The notes: generated by a model not told the origin, from the letters alone. DNA of 64,000 nucleotides from Oscillospiraceae bacterium (GCA_015066225.1 SVOT01000002.1:186001-250000); one strand, 5' to 3'; numbered from the stretch's first letter, positions 8,420-17,366 are shown. Numbers and translations are program-made.

Positions 8420-10219
8420 TTATTTACTTTCGCTTTCGCTGTATTTTTCAGCCTGCAGGCGGAACATATATGAATATTTACCGCCCTGTGCCATCAATTC
8501 CTCGTGGGAGCCGTGCTCTATGATTTCGCCCTTTTCAAGCATAAAAATCTCGTCAGCCATAACTGTTGTTGAAAGTCTGTGTGAAATAAATACAACGGTT
8601 TTTTGATCTGCTGCCTTTGACATTGATTGGTTAAGCGCGTATTCAGCAACAGGGTCAAGGTTGGCGCTTGGCTCGTCGAGAATTGCAAAGGGGCAATCCT
8701 TGTAAAAGGCTCTTGCGATTGCAATTTTCTGCGCCTCACCGCCGGAAAGAGAAACGCCGTCGTCGTCAAACTCGCGCAGCAGAATGCTGTCTGTACCGTT
8801 GGGGAGCTTTCTGTCGAAGTTTGCCGCTTTGATTGCGCTTTCAACCTTTTCTTTGTCAGGCGTGTCATCCATAGATACGTTTTCGCCCAAGGTTGCACCG
8901 AAAAGTGAGAAATCCTGAAAAACAGCGGCAAAGTTTTTGTGGTAGGCTTTTATATCCCACTCCTTGATGTTGACACCGTCAATGGTTATAGCTCCCTCGG
9001 TAACATCATAAAGGCGAAGAAGGAGATTTGTGAGCGTGGTTTTGCCCGCACCGTTGTAGCCCACAAAAGCAATTTTTTTATATGGTGATATTTCAAGATT
9101 GATGTTTCTCAGAACGTATTTTTCAGTTCCGGGGTACTTGAATGATACGTTTTCAAATTTTATAACAGGGGGATTTTTAAAAACAGTTGTTTTTTCGCCT
9201 GAAATCATTTTTTCTTTTGCATTCATAAATTTGCGGAACTTTTCAACGTAAAGACCGTTTTCTCTCATATTTATGGCAAGCTGGCTCGTGAGAGCAAAAA
9301 CGCTGTTGCTGATTGAAGCGGCGCCGTTGAAGGTTGCGGCAAAATCACCCATAGTCACGTCCTTTGTGACAATAGCCTTGTAGCCCATAAACATCGTTAT
9401 GCCGAAATATATGAGCAGGGTCATTGGCAAGGACTCCTGGCAGAAATACAGCTTCCATTGTTTTGTAAGGTATGGTGAAATTGTTTTTATTCTGTCGAAG
9501 ATGTTTTTGTTATAACGCGCTTCAATCATTTCACCCGCACCCGAAAGGCGCAATTCTTTAGCATAATCCTGCAAATAGAAAACCCTGCTGAAATAAAGAT
9601 TTTTTCTGTCGAGGGGTGTCATTGCCTCTGTGCGTTCAACGTTGACCTTTGCAATGCGCCTGCCGATAGGAGTCATTATTGCAACACAGACAACAACGAA
9701 AATAAGGCACATCGGGTCGATTGAAACGATAACGGAGCCAATTGTTAAAACGCTTATGACGTTCGTGAGAACGTCCTGTGTGTCGGCAAGGAGTGAATAT
9801 GCACGCTCATTCATTGCCGTCATGGCAAGAACAAGGTCGTTATAAAATTCGGGGTTGTCATATGCCTCGTAATCCATTTTTGCCGCTTTTTCATAAATGG
9901 TTTTGTAAACGGCAAAATACAGCTTCTGTTTTTGCTTTGGCATTGATATTTCATAAAACAGGGTAGTCAGGAGGTTTGTTATAAGAACAAAAATAACGAA
10001 AGCACAAAGAGCAACCAGAACCCTGTAATAATCCTTGCCCTCACTTGCAACGTCGATTATGTATTTTAACAATACAACATTTGAAAGAGTCCACGGCAGG
10101 TTGGCAAGCACGTCAAAAAACAAATAACCGCAAATCATAAACGGAGTGTGCTTGAAAATGAATCTAAGCATATAAATGTTGTTTTTTAACGTATTGGTAT
10201 TTCTTTTTTTGTTATTCAT
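8420..10219 (-). CDS. ABC transporter, fused permease-ATPase, second of a pair
   Basis: Half-transporter of the type I exporter class, 599 residues. Residues about 15-330 carry six hydrophobic segments; the nucleotide-binding domain follows with Walker A GYNGAGKTTL, signature LSGGEAQKIAIARAF, Walker B CPFAILDEPSANLD and the H-loop VVFISHRLS. It overlaps the stop of the upstream exporter gene by 8 nt, so the two probably form a heterodimer. The ATG follows GGAGGTGGCTGAAA. Unusually for heterodimeric exporters, both subunits keep intact Walker B glutamates. The substrate (peptide, lipid or drug) cannot be told from sequence. Confidence 0.93.
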   Translation of the reverse strand: MNNKKRNTNTLKNNIYMLRFIFKHTPFMICGYLFFDVLANLPWTLSNVVLLKYIIDVASEGKDYYRVLVALCAFVIFVLITNLLTTLFYEISMPKQKQKLYFAVYKTIYEKAAKMDYEAYDNPEFYNDLVLAMTAMNERAYSLLADTQDVLTNVISVLTIGSVIVSIDPMCLIFVVVCVAIMTPIGRRIAKVNVERTEAMTPLDRKNLYFSRVFYLQDYAKELRLSGAGEMIEARYNKNIFDRIKTISPYLTKQWKLYFCQESLPMTLLIYFGITMFMGYKAIVTKDVTMGDFAATFNGAASISNSVFALTSQLAINMRENGLYVEKFRKFMNAKEKMISGEKTTVFKNPPVIKFENVSFKYPGTEKYVLRNINLEISPYKKIAFVGYNGAGKTTLTNLLLRLYDVTEGAITIDGVNIKEWDIKAYHKNFAAVFQDFSLFGATLGENVSMDDTPDKEKVESAIKAANFDRKLPNGTDSILLREFDDDGVSLSGGEAQKIAIARAFYKDCPFAILDEPSANLDPVAEYALNQSMSKAADQKTVVFISHRLSTTVMADEIFMLEKGEIIEHGSHEELMAQGGKYSYMFRLQAEKYSESESK

Positions 10220-12032
10220 TTTCAGCCACCTCCTTATAGCCGGAAGCCTGAAGAGTAAACATTTCGCGGTAATAGCCGTCGTTTTCCATCAGTTTGCTGT
10301 GCGTGCCCTGCTCTGTTAACACACCCTTGTTGAAAACTAAAATGTTGTCGGAGCGTGTGGCACTTGAAAGCCTGTGTGAAATATAAATAACGGTTTTACC
10401 CTTTGTGCCCTCAAGAAGGGCATCGTACATTTTGCTTTCAGCTACGGGGTCAAGGGCAGAGGAGGGCTCATCGAGAACGGCAACATCAAAATCTCTTGCA
10501 AAGAGACGGGAAATTGTAACCTTTTGTGTTTCGCCGCCCGAAAGAAGAATTCCATCCTTGTCAAATTCTTTTGTGAGAATTGAATTCTCTTTATTGGGGA
10601 GCTTGTTGATTTTTTCAGAAACTCCCGCCATTCTCAAAGCATTTACTGCAACTTTTCTGTTTTCTTCGGTAATCTCTTTTGTGAGAACGTTTTCTGCAAC
10701 GGTCATTGCGAAAACTCTGTAATCCTGGAATACACAGGCGAATTTCTCACGATATTTTAAAAGGTCATATTCTTTTATGTTTATTCCGTTATAAAGAATT
10801 TCACCCTCCGTAACGTCATAAAGACGCATTAAAAGCTTTGAAAGAGTTGTTTTACCGGCTCCGTTATGACCCACCACGGCAATAGTCTGCCCTTTTTCGA
10901 TTTTAAAGGAAACGTCCTTTAAAATGTAGTCGCTGTCTTCTTTATATCTGAAGGAAACATTTTTGAATTCGAGGCTTCTGAAATCCTCGGGTATAACGTC
11001 ACCGCCCTGTATTTTCGGCTCATAATCAAGAAACTCTCTGAGATTCTGTACCCACAGACAATGCTTTTGCTGCATTGCAAAGTATCTTGCCAGCTGATTT
11101 GTTTTATTTCTGCAGGTTGTTATAGCCGAAACGAGAACAGAGAACTGTGAAATGGGCAGGTTTTGTGCAACAAGAAGCCTGTAACAGCCGTAAACAAAAC
11201 CGCCCGTAACGGGGATTATTTCTGCAAAATAGTCTGAAATGCATTCAAGAAGAGCAATTTTCCAGCCGTATTTTTTAATTACGGCAATATTTTTCGAAAT
11301 GGCGGATTTAAACCTTTTCTCAAGCACAACGAAAATGTTGGTGGTTTTGATTTCTTTTGCAAAATCCTTGAGAAGAATTGTTCTTCTTACGTAATCCTTT
11401 TCTCTCTCATAGGGCGTCATATCCTTTTCTTTTTCAAGCTCCACGTTGTTTTTGAGAATTCTGAACCACATAACAACTACCGGGCAAAGTATGAATATGA
11501 GAAGCCACGGGTCGATTGAAACAAGGTACATAACAAGAAAAACAAGACTGACCACCGAGCCGAGTGTCCAGGCTGAGCCCTCAATTATTCTTTTGAAGCC
11601 ACCCAAATCAACAACCCATGTTGCACGGTTATATTTGTCGAAAAATTCGGGATTTTCGTAGCAGGCGAGCTCAACCTCCTGGGCTTTTTTGAAAATCAGG
11701 GAGTTTATGTAGCTTTCGCATTTTATTTCGAATTTGATTCTTACTGTGTAAAGGTCAATATAGCCGATTAAATCCACCAGAAGCTTACCCAGGACTATGA
11801 TGCCCATTCTTATCGCAAAATCCCGAAAGCTACCGTTGCTTTCAATTATAGAAAGGGCTGTTTCAAGAAACATAACGTTTATGACAACCGCATAGTAAAT
11901 GTTTTCTGCTATATAGGAGAAATATATTATAAAAAGTGACAAAGGGGCGCACTTGAGTGCACAGCCCAGCATAAAGGCTGTGTTTTTTATGATGTGCGCT
12001 TTCTGGCGAGTCTTTTTTGCAGTAGCTTTCAT
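10212..12032 (-). CDS. ABC transporter, fused permease-ATPase, first of a pair
   Basis: Half-transporter of 606 residues with six membrane segments (about 20-320) and an ATPase domain showing Walker A GHNGAGKTTL, signature LSGGETQKVTISRLF, Walker B DVAVLDEPSSALD and H-loop VIYISHRLS. A 21-codon upstream extension is possible, but the ATG at 12030-12032 follows GGAGAAGGTA, so it was preferred. Transcribed from the TTGACA/TACAAT promoter at 12067-12095 and translationally coupled to the second exporter subunit. No peptidase domain or precursor peptide gene is adjacent, so a bacteriocin role is not supported. Confidence 0.93.
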   Translation of the reverse strand: MKATAKKTRQKAHIIKNTAFMLGCALKCAPLSLFIIYFSYIAENIYYAVVINVMFLETALSIIESNGSFRDFAIRMGIIVLGKLLVDLIGYIDLYTVRIKFEIKCESYINSLIFKKAQEVELACYENPEFFDKYNRATWVVDLGGFKRIIEGSAWTLGSVVSLVFLVMYLVSIDPWLLIFILCPVVVMWFRILKNNVELEKEKDMTPYEREKDYVRRTILLKDFAKEIKTTNIFVVLEKRFKSAISKNIAVIKKYGWKIALLECISDYFAEIIPVTGGFVYGCYRLLVAQNLPISQFSVLVSAITTCRNKTNQLARYFAMQQKHCLWVQNLREFLDYEPKIQGGDVIPEDFRSLEFKNVSFRYKEDSDYILKDVSFKIEKGQTIAVVGHNGAGKTTLSKLLMRLYDVTEGEILYNGINIKEYDLLKYREKFACVFQDYRVFAMTVAENVLTKEITEENRKVAVNALRMAGVSEKINKLPNKENSILTKEFDKDGILLSGGETQKVTISRLFARDFDVAVLDEPSSALDPVAESKMYDALLEGTKGKTVIYISHRLSSATRSDNILVFNKGVLTEQGTHSKLMENDGYYREMFTLQASGYKEVAENE

Positions 12033-12066
12033 TACCTTCTCCACAAAAATAGTATATTGATAATAG

Positions 12067-12095
12067 ATTGTATATAAAAATCCAAGGATTGTCAA
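12067..12095 (-). promoter_or_regulatory. Sigma-A promoter of the ABC exporter pair
   Basis: TTGACA and TACAAT with 17-bp spacing on the minus strand, just upstream of the first exporter gene. Confidence 0.8.
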
Positions 12096-12096
12096 T

Positions 12097-12147
12097 AAAA
12101 AAGACTACAAGCCTATCTTTTCAGATAAGGTTGCAGTCTTTTTCTTG
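12097..12147 (-). terminator. Intrinsic terminator after the SCP2-like gene
   Basis: A/T-flanked imperfect stem: AAAAGACT...CCTATCT pairs with AGATAAGG...AGTCTTTT. It is 11 nt beyond the stop at 12158 and overlaps the -35 box of the next promoter. Confidence 0.7.
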
Positions 12148-12157
12148 GAATTTACGA

Positions 12158-12976
12158 TTATTTTGCCATCGCGCCGATTTCCATCATATATCCGCCGATT
12201 TGAGCACCAAACTCAGGGGCGCCGTCCATAATGAGCTTGCCCTGCTGAACGGATTCAAGCATATCGTCGATTGACATAAGAATACCCAGAGCACTGTCAA
12301 GATTATTGAAGCGCATTGTAAAGAAGGGAAGAGCACGCTTGTATTCGCCTCTGCCTGCTTTACTCTTGCCGGCTTTTATTCTGATGTATGCAGAAACGGA
12401 GTCCTCACCGTCAACCTTCCATGCATAAACACGGTCGGGGCTCTTTGAAGTCCAGTCGTGGATTTCGGGGTGACCCATTTTGTTGAGCGTGCTGATACCG
12501 GATGAAAGAAGATAGAAGTAGCATTTAACCGTAAGACGTTTGTCTTCTTCTTTTTCCGGCGGCTTTTCGGCTGTCAAAAGACTTGACATTTTAAGAAGAG
12601 CCATCATAAACACGCCGAATTCATAGGCATTGCTCAGACCAATCATTTTGGGGAGCGTAGCGGGACCGATTTTGCCTTTGAAGAATGCATTCATAGATTC
12701 AACGTTTTTGAACTGAAGCTCAACAAATTTCTGCTTTTTAACTCTGTATGCAACTTTGTTTGCGTGAACGAGCCATTCATCGCCGTTTACCATAAAGTGT
12801 GTTGCCCACTTTCCTTCGGGAGCATCGGGGTCAAGACAACTAACCTGATAGATGCAGTGAACCTTTTCAAATTTCTTTTTGAGTGAGGGAACGTCTGCAA
12901 CGATAGTTTTCAAGAGGGGCAACGCACCGCAAAGGAATATTTTATTGGTATATAAAGCCTCTTGGCTGTTTGGCAT
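12158..12976 (-). CDS. Uncharacterised protein with C-terminal SCP2-like domain
   Basis: A 272-residue soluble protein without signal peptide. I do not recognise the N-terminal 150 residues. The last 60 residues (MRFNNLDSALGILMSIDDML, then a GKLIMDG turn and an amphipathic helix) follow the pattern of the SCP2 sterol-carrier-like domain and resemble the C-terminus of the protein encoded at 16346-17122. SCP2-type domains bind hydrophobic or acyl ligands. It is the last gene of the transketolase/aminotransferase run, separated by 157 nt containing a long hairpin. A role as ligand carrier or accessory subunit for the locus is inference. Confidence 0.65.
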   Translation of the reverse strand: MPNSQEALYTNKIFLCGALPLLKTIVADVPSLKKKFEKVHCIYQVSCLDPDAPEGKWATHFMVNGDEWLVHANKVAYRVKKQKFVELQFKNVESMNAFFKGKIGPATLPKMIGLSNAYEFGVFMMALLKMSSLLTAEKPPEKEEDKRLTVKCYFYLLSSGISTLNKMGHPEIHDWTSKSPDRVYAWKVDGEDSVSAYIRIKAGKSKAGRGEYKRALPFFTMRFNNLDSALGILMSIDDMLESVQQGKLIMDGAPEFGAQIGGYMMEIGAMAK

Positions 12977-13024
12977 TTTTTACCACCCTTTCTTTGAAAA
13001 ACAACTAATTTTAATAGGAACATA

Positions 13025-13133
13025 GTTTTTGAGGAGGAGTGTGTGGATTTGGCTTTTTGGCGACCCCGAAGCGCACAAAGGTACGTGAGTTGGCGGGGCA
13101 AAAGCCAAAGATGCATACTCATACCTCAAAAAA
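13025..13133. repeat. Long imperfect palindrome between tktC-like gene and SCP2-like gene
   Basis: Nested arms GAGT...ATTTGGCTTTT and AAAAGCCAAA...ACTC enclose a central ACAAAGGTACGT stretch, bounded by TTTTTGAGG and CCTCAAAAA. The central motif GCGNACAAAGGTACGT recurs at 60020-60034 in another intergenic region. It resembles a REP/MITE-like element and may form an mRNA hairpin inside the operon. Confidence 0.55.
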
Positions 13134-14144
13134 TTAGAATTCGTCGTCCCAGTCGTTGTCTTCTTCAAAGTCTGCCTTCATTACTTCACGAACAGCTTCG
13201 ATGATGCCGTTGGAGTCAATGCCGAGGTAGCTCATAATGTCTTCGTGAAGACCGATGGGTGCGAAGGTATCCTGAACACCAAGCTTCTTGAATGCGCAAC
13301 CCTTACCGGATTCAACAACAACCTCCGCAACAGCACTGCCGAGACCGCCGATAACTGTGTGGTCTTCAACTGTGATGATGCGGCGTGTATCCATAACAGC
13401 TTTGAGAACAGCCTCTTTGTCAAGGGGCTTGATTGTGTGCATATCAAGAACACGAACCTTGAGCCCGTCTGCCTTTTCAAGGAATTCTGCTGCCTGGAAG
13501 GCCTGGAATACGCAAGAACCGCAAGCGATGATTGTGATGTCGCTTCCTTCGTGAACTTCAACAGCCTTGCCTACCTCGAAGCCGTAGTTTGCATCCTTGT
13601 AAAGAACACGGTCAAAGCCACGGTTGATTCTGATGTAGAAGGGGCCGGGTGTGTTATAAGCTGCCATAACTGCGTTGTAGGTTTCGTAACCGTCAGCGGG
13701 GCAGATAACTGTAAGATTGGGGATAGAACGTGTAAGAGCAAGGTCGCAGATTGCGTGGTGAGTTGAACCTGCCTGGCCGAATGATGTGCCTGAATGGGTT
13801 GCAATAACCTTTGCGTTGATGTTCTGGTAGCAGAGGTCTGTGTGGAGCTGGTCTGCAGAACGGAATGATGCAAACTGTGAGAATGTTGAAAGGAAAGGAA
13901 CAAGGCCTGCCTTTGCCATACCTGCGGCAACACCGAACATATTCTGTTCAGCGATACCAACGTTAAAGAAACGGTCGGGGAATTTCTTCTGGAAATCACC
14001 GATTTTTGTCGATTTTGCAAGGTCAGCAGTGAGTGCAACAACCTCAGGATGTGCCTCTGCCAACTCAACAAGAGCCTGGCCGTAAATTTCGGCTGTGGAG
14101 AGAGATGTTGACTGTTCAGCTGTGTAACTTAATCCGCCTGCCAT
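13134..14144 (-). CDS. Transketolase, C-terminal subunit (split)
   Basis: 336 residues corresponding to the pyrimidine-binding and C-terminal domains of transketolase. Diagnostic parts are TADLAKSTKIGDF, the catalytic-Glu block FNVGIAEQNMFGVAAG (about 60-75), THSGTSFGQAGSTHHAICDLAL, and the C-terminal EDHTVIGGLGSAVAE. With the N-terminal subunit encoded 2 nt upstream it should make a TPP-dependent enzyme that transfers two-carbon ketol units. Split transketolases occur in archaea and many anaerobes, and in specialised catabolic loci. Here the neighbours are aminotransferases and SCP2-like proteins rather than pentose-phosphate genes, so the substrate may be unusual. The C-terminus is a strongly acidic tail. 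Confidence 0.93.
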   Translation of the reverse strand: MAGGLSYTAEQSTSLSTAEIYGQALVELAEAHPEVVALTADLAKSTKIGDFQKKFPDRFFNVGIAEQNMFGVAAGMAKAGLVPFLSTFSQFASFRSADQLHTDLCYQNINAKVIATHSGTSFGQAGSTHHAICDLALTRSIPNLTVICPADGYETYNAVMAAYNTPGPFYIRINRGFDRVLYKDANYGFEVGKAVEVHEGSDITIIACGSCVFQAFQAAEFLEKADGLKVRVLDMHTIKPLDKEAVLKAVMDTRRIITVEDHTVIGGLGSAVAEVVVESGKGCAFKKLGVQDTFAPIGLHEDIMSYLGIDSNGIIEAVREVMKADFEEDNDWDDEF

Positions 14145-14146
14145 AA

Positions 14147-15019
14147 TTATTCAGCCTCCTTTTCTGCACGTGCAACACGTTTCTGATAAGTTTCTTCAAG
14201 AGATTTTTTACCGTTAGCGTATTTTTCATCGTCAAATGCACCGTAGTGCCATCTGAAGTCGCCTTCGATAAAGTCGATACCGCAACCCTTAACTGTGTCG
14301 CAAAGGATAAGAACGGGCTTGTCGGTTTCGTTTTCGTATGCAAAGTCAATGGCTTCGCAAAGCTCTTTGATGTTGTTACCGTCAATTTTCTTAACGATAA
14401 AGCCGAATGCTTCCCACTTGTCTGCAAGGGGCTCGAGAGCCATAACGTCTTCTGTGTTGCCGTCAATCATATTGTGGTTACGGTCAACAAGGGTGATAAG
14501 GTTTGTGAGCTTGAAGTGAGCCGCACTCATTGCTGCTTCCCAGTTGGAGCCTTCGTCAAGCTCGCCGTCACCGAGAACAACGAATGTTTTGTAGTCTTTC
14601 TTGAGGAGTCTTGCAGCAAGAGCTGTGCCGACACCGATTGAAAGACCGTGGCCGAGAGAGCCTGTCGAAGCGTCAACGCCAACAACCTTGTTGGAGTCAA
14701 GGTGCATACCCATTTTTGAACCTGAAAGGTTAAATGTTTTGAGCATTTCCTTGTCGTTGAAGCCAAGGTCGCAAAGAACAGGTGCATAAGCAATACCTGC
14801 GTGACCTTTACTGAGAATGAATCTGTCGCGATCTTCCCAGTTGGGTTCGTCAACCTTGATGTGCATATATTTGTGATAGCACACAGTCATAATATCCATA
14901 ACGCTCATACCGCCGCCGATGTGGCCGCTGCCTGCCCAGTATGTTGTGTCAAGGCAGAGGTTACGGAGTTCGTGAGCTTTCTTTTCAAGAGCAAGCCACT
15001 CCTGTTTTGAAAGAGCCAT
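14147..15019 (-). CDS. Transketolase, N-terminal (TPP-binding) subunit (split)
   Basis: 290 residues forming the diphosphate-binding half of transketolase. It has TTYWAGSGHIGGGMSVMDI near the start, SKGHAGIAYAPVL, and the TPP motif GDGELDEGSNWEAAMSAAH ending in LVDRNHNMIDG (about 148-187). It ends 2 nt before the ATG of the C-terminal subunit, with the ribosome site of the latter (GGAGG) inside the last codons, so the subunits are translationally coupled. The ATG follows AGGAGGAATAACA. It is third in the minus-strand run SCP2-like, aminotransferase, tkt-N, tkt-C. Confidence 0.94.
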   Translation of the reverse strand: MALSKQEWLALEKKAHELRNLCLDTTYWAGSGHIGGGMSVMDIMTVCYHKYMHIKVDEPNWEDRDRFILSKGHAGIAYAPVLCDLGFNDKEMLKTFNLSGSKMGMHLDSNKVVGVDASTGSLGHGLSIGVGTALAARLLKKDYKTFVVLGDGELDEGSNWEAAMSAAHFKLTNLITLVDRNHNMIDGNTEDVMALEPLADKWEAFGFIVKKIDGNNIKELCEAIDFAYENETDKPVLILCDTVKGCGIDFIEGDFRWHYGAFDDEKYANGKKSLEETYQKRVARAEKEAE

Positions 15020-15064
15020 TGTTATTCCTCCTAATATAAATTACCGAAAACTCGGTTTGATTCC

Positions 15065-16333
15065 TTAGCCTAATTCGGGATGATTCTTTTTAACAGCCTT
15101 GAAAGCATCCTCTGCAATTTCAATTGAAAGATTAATATCTTCTTTTGTAAGAGATGCGTTGATGAAGTGGTTGTGGTGAGAGGTGATGAACAAGCCTCTG
15201 TTAACACACTCTGCAACCCAATCCTGGTGAAGAAGAAGAGAATCATCGTTTGCTATTCTTAAATAGAAAAGGGCGGGAGCACCGGAAACAACAAGGTCGA
15301 ATCCGTGTTCAAGACCTGCTTTTTTGAAGCCGTCTGTGAGCTCTGTGCCCATTTCTCTGAAGAGCTTGGGAGCATCAAGCTTTTTGAGCTTGTTGATGGT
15401 TGCTATACAAGCAGCAAAGGGAACGGCGCTCATCCAATAAGAGCCTGTGTATGAAAGGCTTGATGCGGCGTTTCTGAGGAATTCCTTGCCGCAGAAGGCG
15501 GACATATTGTAGCCGTTTGCAAGAGCCTTACAGAAGCAGATTATGTCAGCCTCGAAGCCGAAGAAATGGTCGCTGCCTGCAAGGTCAAGACGGAATCCGC
15601 AACGAACGTCGTCAACAATAAGAACAATTTCTTCCTCTGTGCAGAGCTTTCTTACGTCCTGCCAGAAGCCTTCGATGGGGAAGGAGTTGTCGCTGAAGTT
15701 GCCGTGGTTATAGGGCTGGGCGATAACAGCGGCGATTTCGCCCTTGTTATCTTCAAGAAGCTGTTTGAATGCCTCAATGTCATCCCAGGGGGTGTAGAGG
15801 TTGTTGGCAACGTCCTCGGGGGTAACACCGGGGTAGTCAAGCTTCTGAACCATGGGAGAAACACCGTGGTAGAAGCCGTGGAAGAAGATGAGCTTCTTCC
15901 TTTTTGTATGTGCACGTGCTGTAAGGATTGCGCCCTGCGTAGCATCGTTACCGTTTTTTGCAAAGAATGCCCAGTCTGCACAGTTTACTGTGTCAACAAG
16001 AAGCTCTGCACACTCAACCATAATTTTGTCGGGCGAGGTTACGCAGTTGCCTTTCTTGATTTGTTCAATGGCGGCGGCGTCAACGTCTTCATCGCAATAG
16101 CCGAGAACGTTGGGGCCGTAAGCGCACATATAGTCGATGTATTTGTTACCGTCAACGTCCCAGAAATAAGAGCCCTGTGCTTTTTCAGAGAAGCGGGGCC
16201 ACCTGTTAACGGGGATGAACTGACCCTCTGCAGGGCCTAAGTGACCGTAAACACCTGAGGGGATTACCTGGGCAGCACGAGCATACCATTCATCCGATTT
16301 TGTTGTTTTGTATAATGGAAATTTTTTACTCAT
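15065..16333 (-). CDS. Class III aminotransferase, glutamate-semialdehyde-mutase-like (A)
   Basis: PLP-dependent enzyme of 422 residues. It has the fold-I class III layout: YFWDVDGNKYIDYMCAYGPN near the N-terminus, the cofactor-binding NGNDATQGAILTARAHT block, the VDDVRCGFR segment (family usual DEVxxGFR, so Glu is replaced by Asp), and the Schiff-base Lys in ICFCKALANGYNMSAFCG. It is related to glutamate-1-semialdehyde 2,1-aminomutase but is too divergent, and too far from any haem genes, to assign that role. It sits 45 nt upstream of the split transketolase and 12 nt downstream of an SCP2-like gene, so it is part of their operon. The ATG follows AGGAGGTAGCAAA. Confidence 0.88.
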   Translation of the reverse strand: MSKKFPLYKTTKSDEWYARAAQVIPSGVYGHLGPAEGQFIPVNRWPRFSEKAQGSYFWDVDGNKYIDYMCAYGPNVLGYCDEDVDAAAIEQIKKGNCVTSPDKIMVECAELLVDTVNCADWAFFAKNGNDATQGAILTARAHTKRKKLIFFHGFYHGVSPMVQKLDYPGVTPEDVANNLYTPWDDIEAFKQLLEDNKGEIAAVIAQPYNHGNFSDNSFPIEGFWQDVRKLCTEEEIVLIVDDVRCGFRLDLAGSDHFFGFEADIICFCKALANGYNMSAFCGKEFLRNAASSLSYTGSYWMSAVPFAACIATINKLKKLDAPKLFREMGTELTDGFKKAGLEHGFDLVVSGAPALFYLRIANDDSLLLHQDWVAECVNRGLFITSHHNHFINASLTKEDINLSIEIAEDAFKAVKKNHPELG

Positions 16334-16345
16334 TTTGCTACCTCC

Positions 16346-17122
16346 TTATGCAAGATATAATGCAACTCTGTCAAGAATACGGTTGACGTTGTCAAGCATA
16401 CTGACAAGACCGTGCATTTCGATTTTACCCGTACCGATGCAGGTGAGGGCATTTACGTTGCCGTCAAAAAGTGCACGTGCGGTTTCGATTGATTCAAAAA
16501 TCATAGCGGCACGGTATTTTTCGGGTGCTTTTTTGAGTGTTACAAGGCGATGGTCCTTGCAGACAATTTCAACAGCGGGACCGTTTTTGATGCCGACAAG
16601 AATGCTGCCGTCCGCAATATATTTGGCGCTGAATTTGCCAACGTGGTCGTTGTTTGCAATCTGTGAAATCGCAACGCCGATTGTGTAAAGCATAAGTGTT
16701 GTGCTTCTTTCAAAGAAAACCGGGTCCTTGAGGTCCTCTTCGCTTGCTCTCATATATTTTGAAAGTATATCTGTGAGAGCTGTGAATTCCTTGAGAAGGA
16801 ATTTGATGTGTGTGAAGCCCTTTGATGGGATGGGTGTAACCGTTCCGTCAATAAGACCGTTGAATTTTTCACAGCTTCCGAAGGGGAGCTTAACATCACA
16901 GTTGCTGCAGCCCTGCTCCATACGGCATTTGCCGTTTTTGAAGAAAAGTGTAGCCGAGGGGCCGTCTTTTACTTCCAAGCCGATTGAAATAGGCTTTTTA
17001 CCCTGCAGAAGCTCTGCGGCTTCCGGAACAATTTCGCAGAGATTTTCCAAAGTACCGAGAACAGCATACATATTGATGTAGGCAAGTGTTTTTGTATCCA
17101 TAAGATTTTGCAAAGCAAACAT
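16346..17122 (-). CDS. SCP2-like protein with Cys cluster
   Basis: Soluble protein of about 258 residues, first gene of the minus-strand run. The C-terminal 110 residues (GSILVGIKNGPAVEIVCKDH, FESIETARALFDGN, GKIEMHGL and an amphipathic end) match the SCP2 sterol-carrier pattern; the N-terminal half may be a second, more divergent copy. Four cysteines at about residues 67-82 (C-x5-C-x2-C-x7-C) could bind metal or an iron-sulfur centre. The AGGAGG ribosome site abuts the ATG at 17122, so the in-frame TTG at 17113, nine bases downstream of GGAGG, may be the true start. Transcribed from the promoter at 17168-17196. Confidence 0.68.
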   Translation of the reverse strand: MFALQNLMDTKTLAYINMYAVLGTLENLCEIVPEAAELLQGKKPISIGLEVKDGPSATLFFKNGKCRMEQGCSNCDVKLPFGSCEKFNGLIDGTVTPIPSKGFTHIKFLLKEFTALTDILSKYMRASEEDLKDPVFFERSTTLMLYTIGVAISQIANNDHVGKFSAKYIADGSILVGIKNGPAVEIVCKDHRLVTLKKAPEKYRAAMIFESIETARALFDGNVNALTCIGTGKIEMHGLVSMLDNVNRILDRVALYLA

Positions 17123-17153
17123 CCTCCTTTACTTGGTGTATTTTGATAGATAC

Positions 17154-17166
17154 AACTAATCTAGTT
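17154..17166. promoter_or_regulatory. Operator-like palindrome at the minus-strand promoter
   Basis: AACTA-ATC-TAGTT lies at the predicted transcription start, immediately downstream of the -10 box at 17168-17173. The position suits a repressor site; the regulator is not encoded next to it. Confidence 0.4.
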
Positions 17167-17167
17167 T

Positions 17168-17196
17168 ATTTTAGCAGATGGTTAGTACAAAGTCAA
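17168..17196 (-). promoter_or_regulatory. Sigma-A promoter of the SCP2/aminotransferase/transketolase run
   Basis: TTGACT and TAAAAT with 17-bp spacing on the minus strand. It is divergent from the promoter at 17335-17362; the 140 bp between them are AT-rich and hold no gene. Confidence 0.75.
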
Positions 17197-17334
17197 CAAA
17201 CACAGCAAAAAAATTGGACAGTATATAGTGAAAAATAACTCAAAAACAATAAATCTGCGTAAAGTTATGAAATGTTCATAAAAGTTGGTGATTTATTTTG
17301 TTGAGTTTAAACATTTGTTAATTATCTCAGACGC

Positions 17335-17362
17335 TTGACTTTTTTATATTATAATGTATAAT
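17335..17362 (+). promoter_or_regulatory. Sigma-A promoter of aminotransferase B
   Basis: TTGACT and TATAAT with 16-bp spacing, 32 nt ahead of the coding start. A second TATAAT lies within the spacer. Confidence 0.78.
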
Positions 17363-17366
17363 TAAA

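Noticed and set aside
8420-12032. Bacteriocin export system
   Set aside because: The ABC proteins have no C39 peptidase domain and no small leader-peptide gene is adjacent.
12910-13168. Short minus-strand frames of 60-70 codons within the palindrome
   Set aside because: They run through the hairpin element, lack ribosome sites and have low-complexity translations.
13134-15019. Sulfoquinovose transketolase pathway (split transketolase)
   Set aside because: The sulfosugar isomerases, reductase and sulfonate transporter that accompany that pathway are absent, and aminotransferases are not part of it.
15566-16240. A 224-codon plus-strand open frame opposite aminotransferase A
   Set aside because: It is the antisense shadow of a well-supported gene, is rich in Cys and Val in the way such shadows are, and has no ribosome site.
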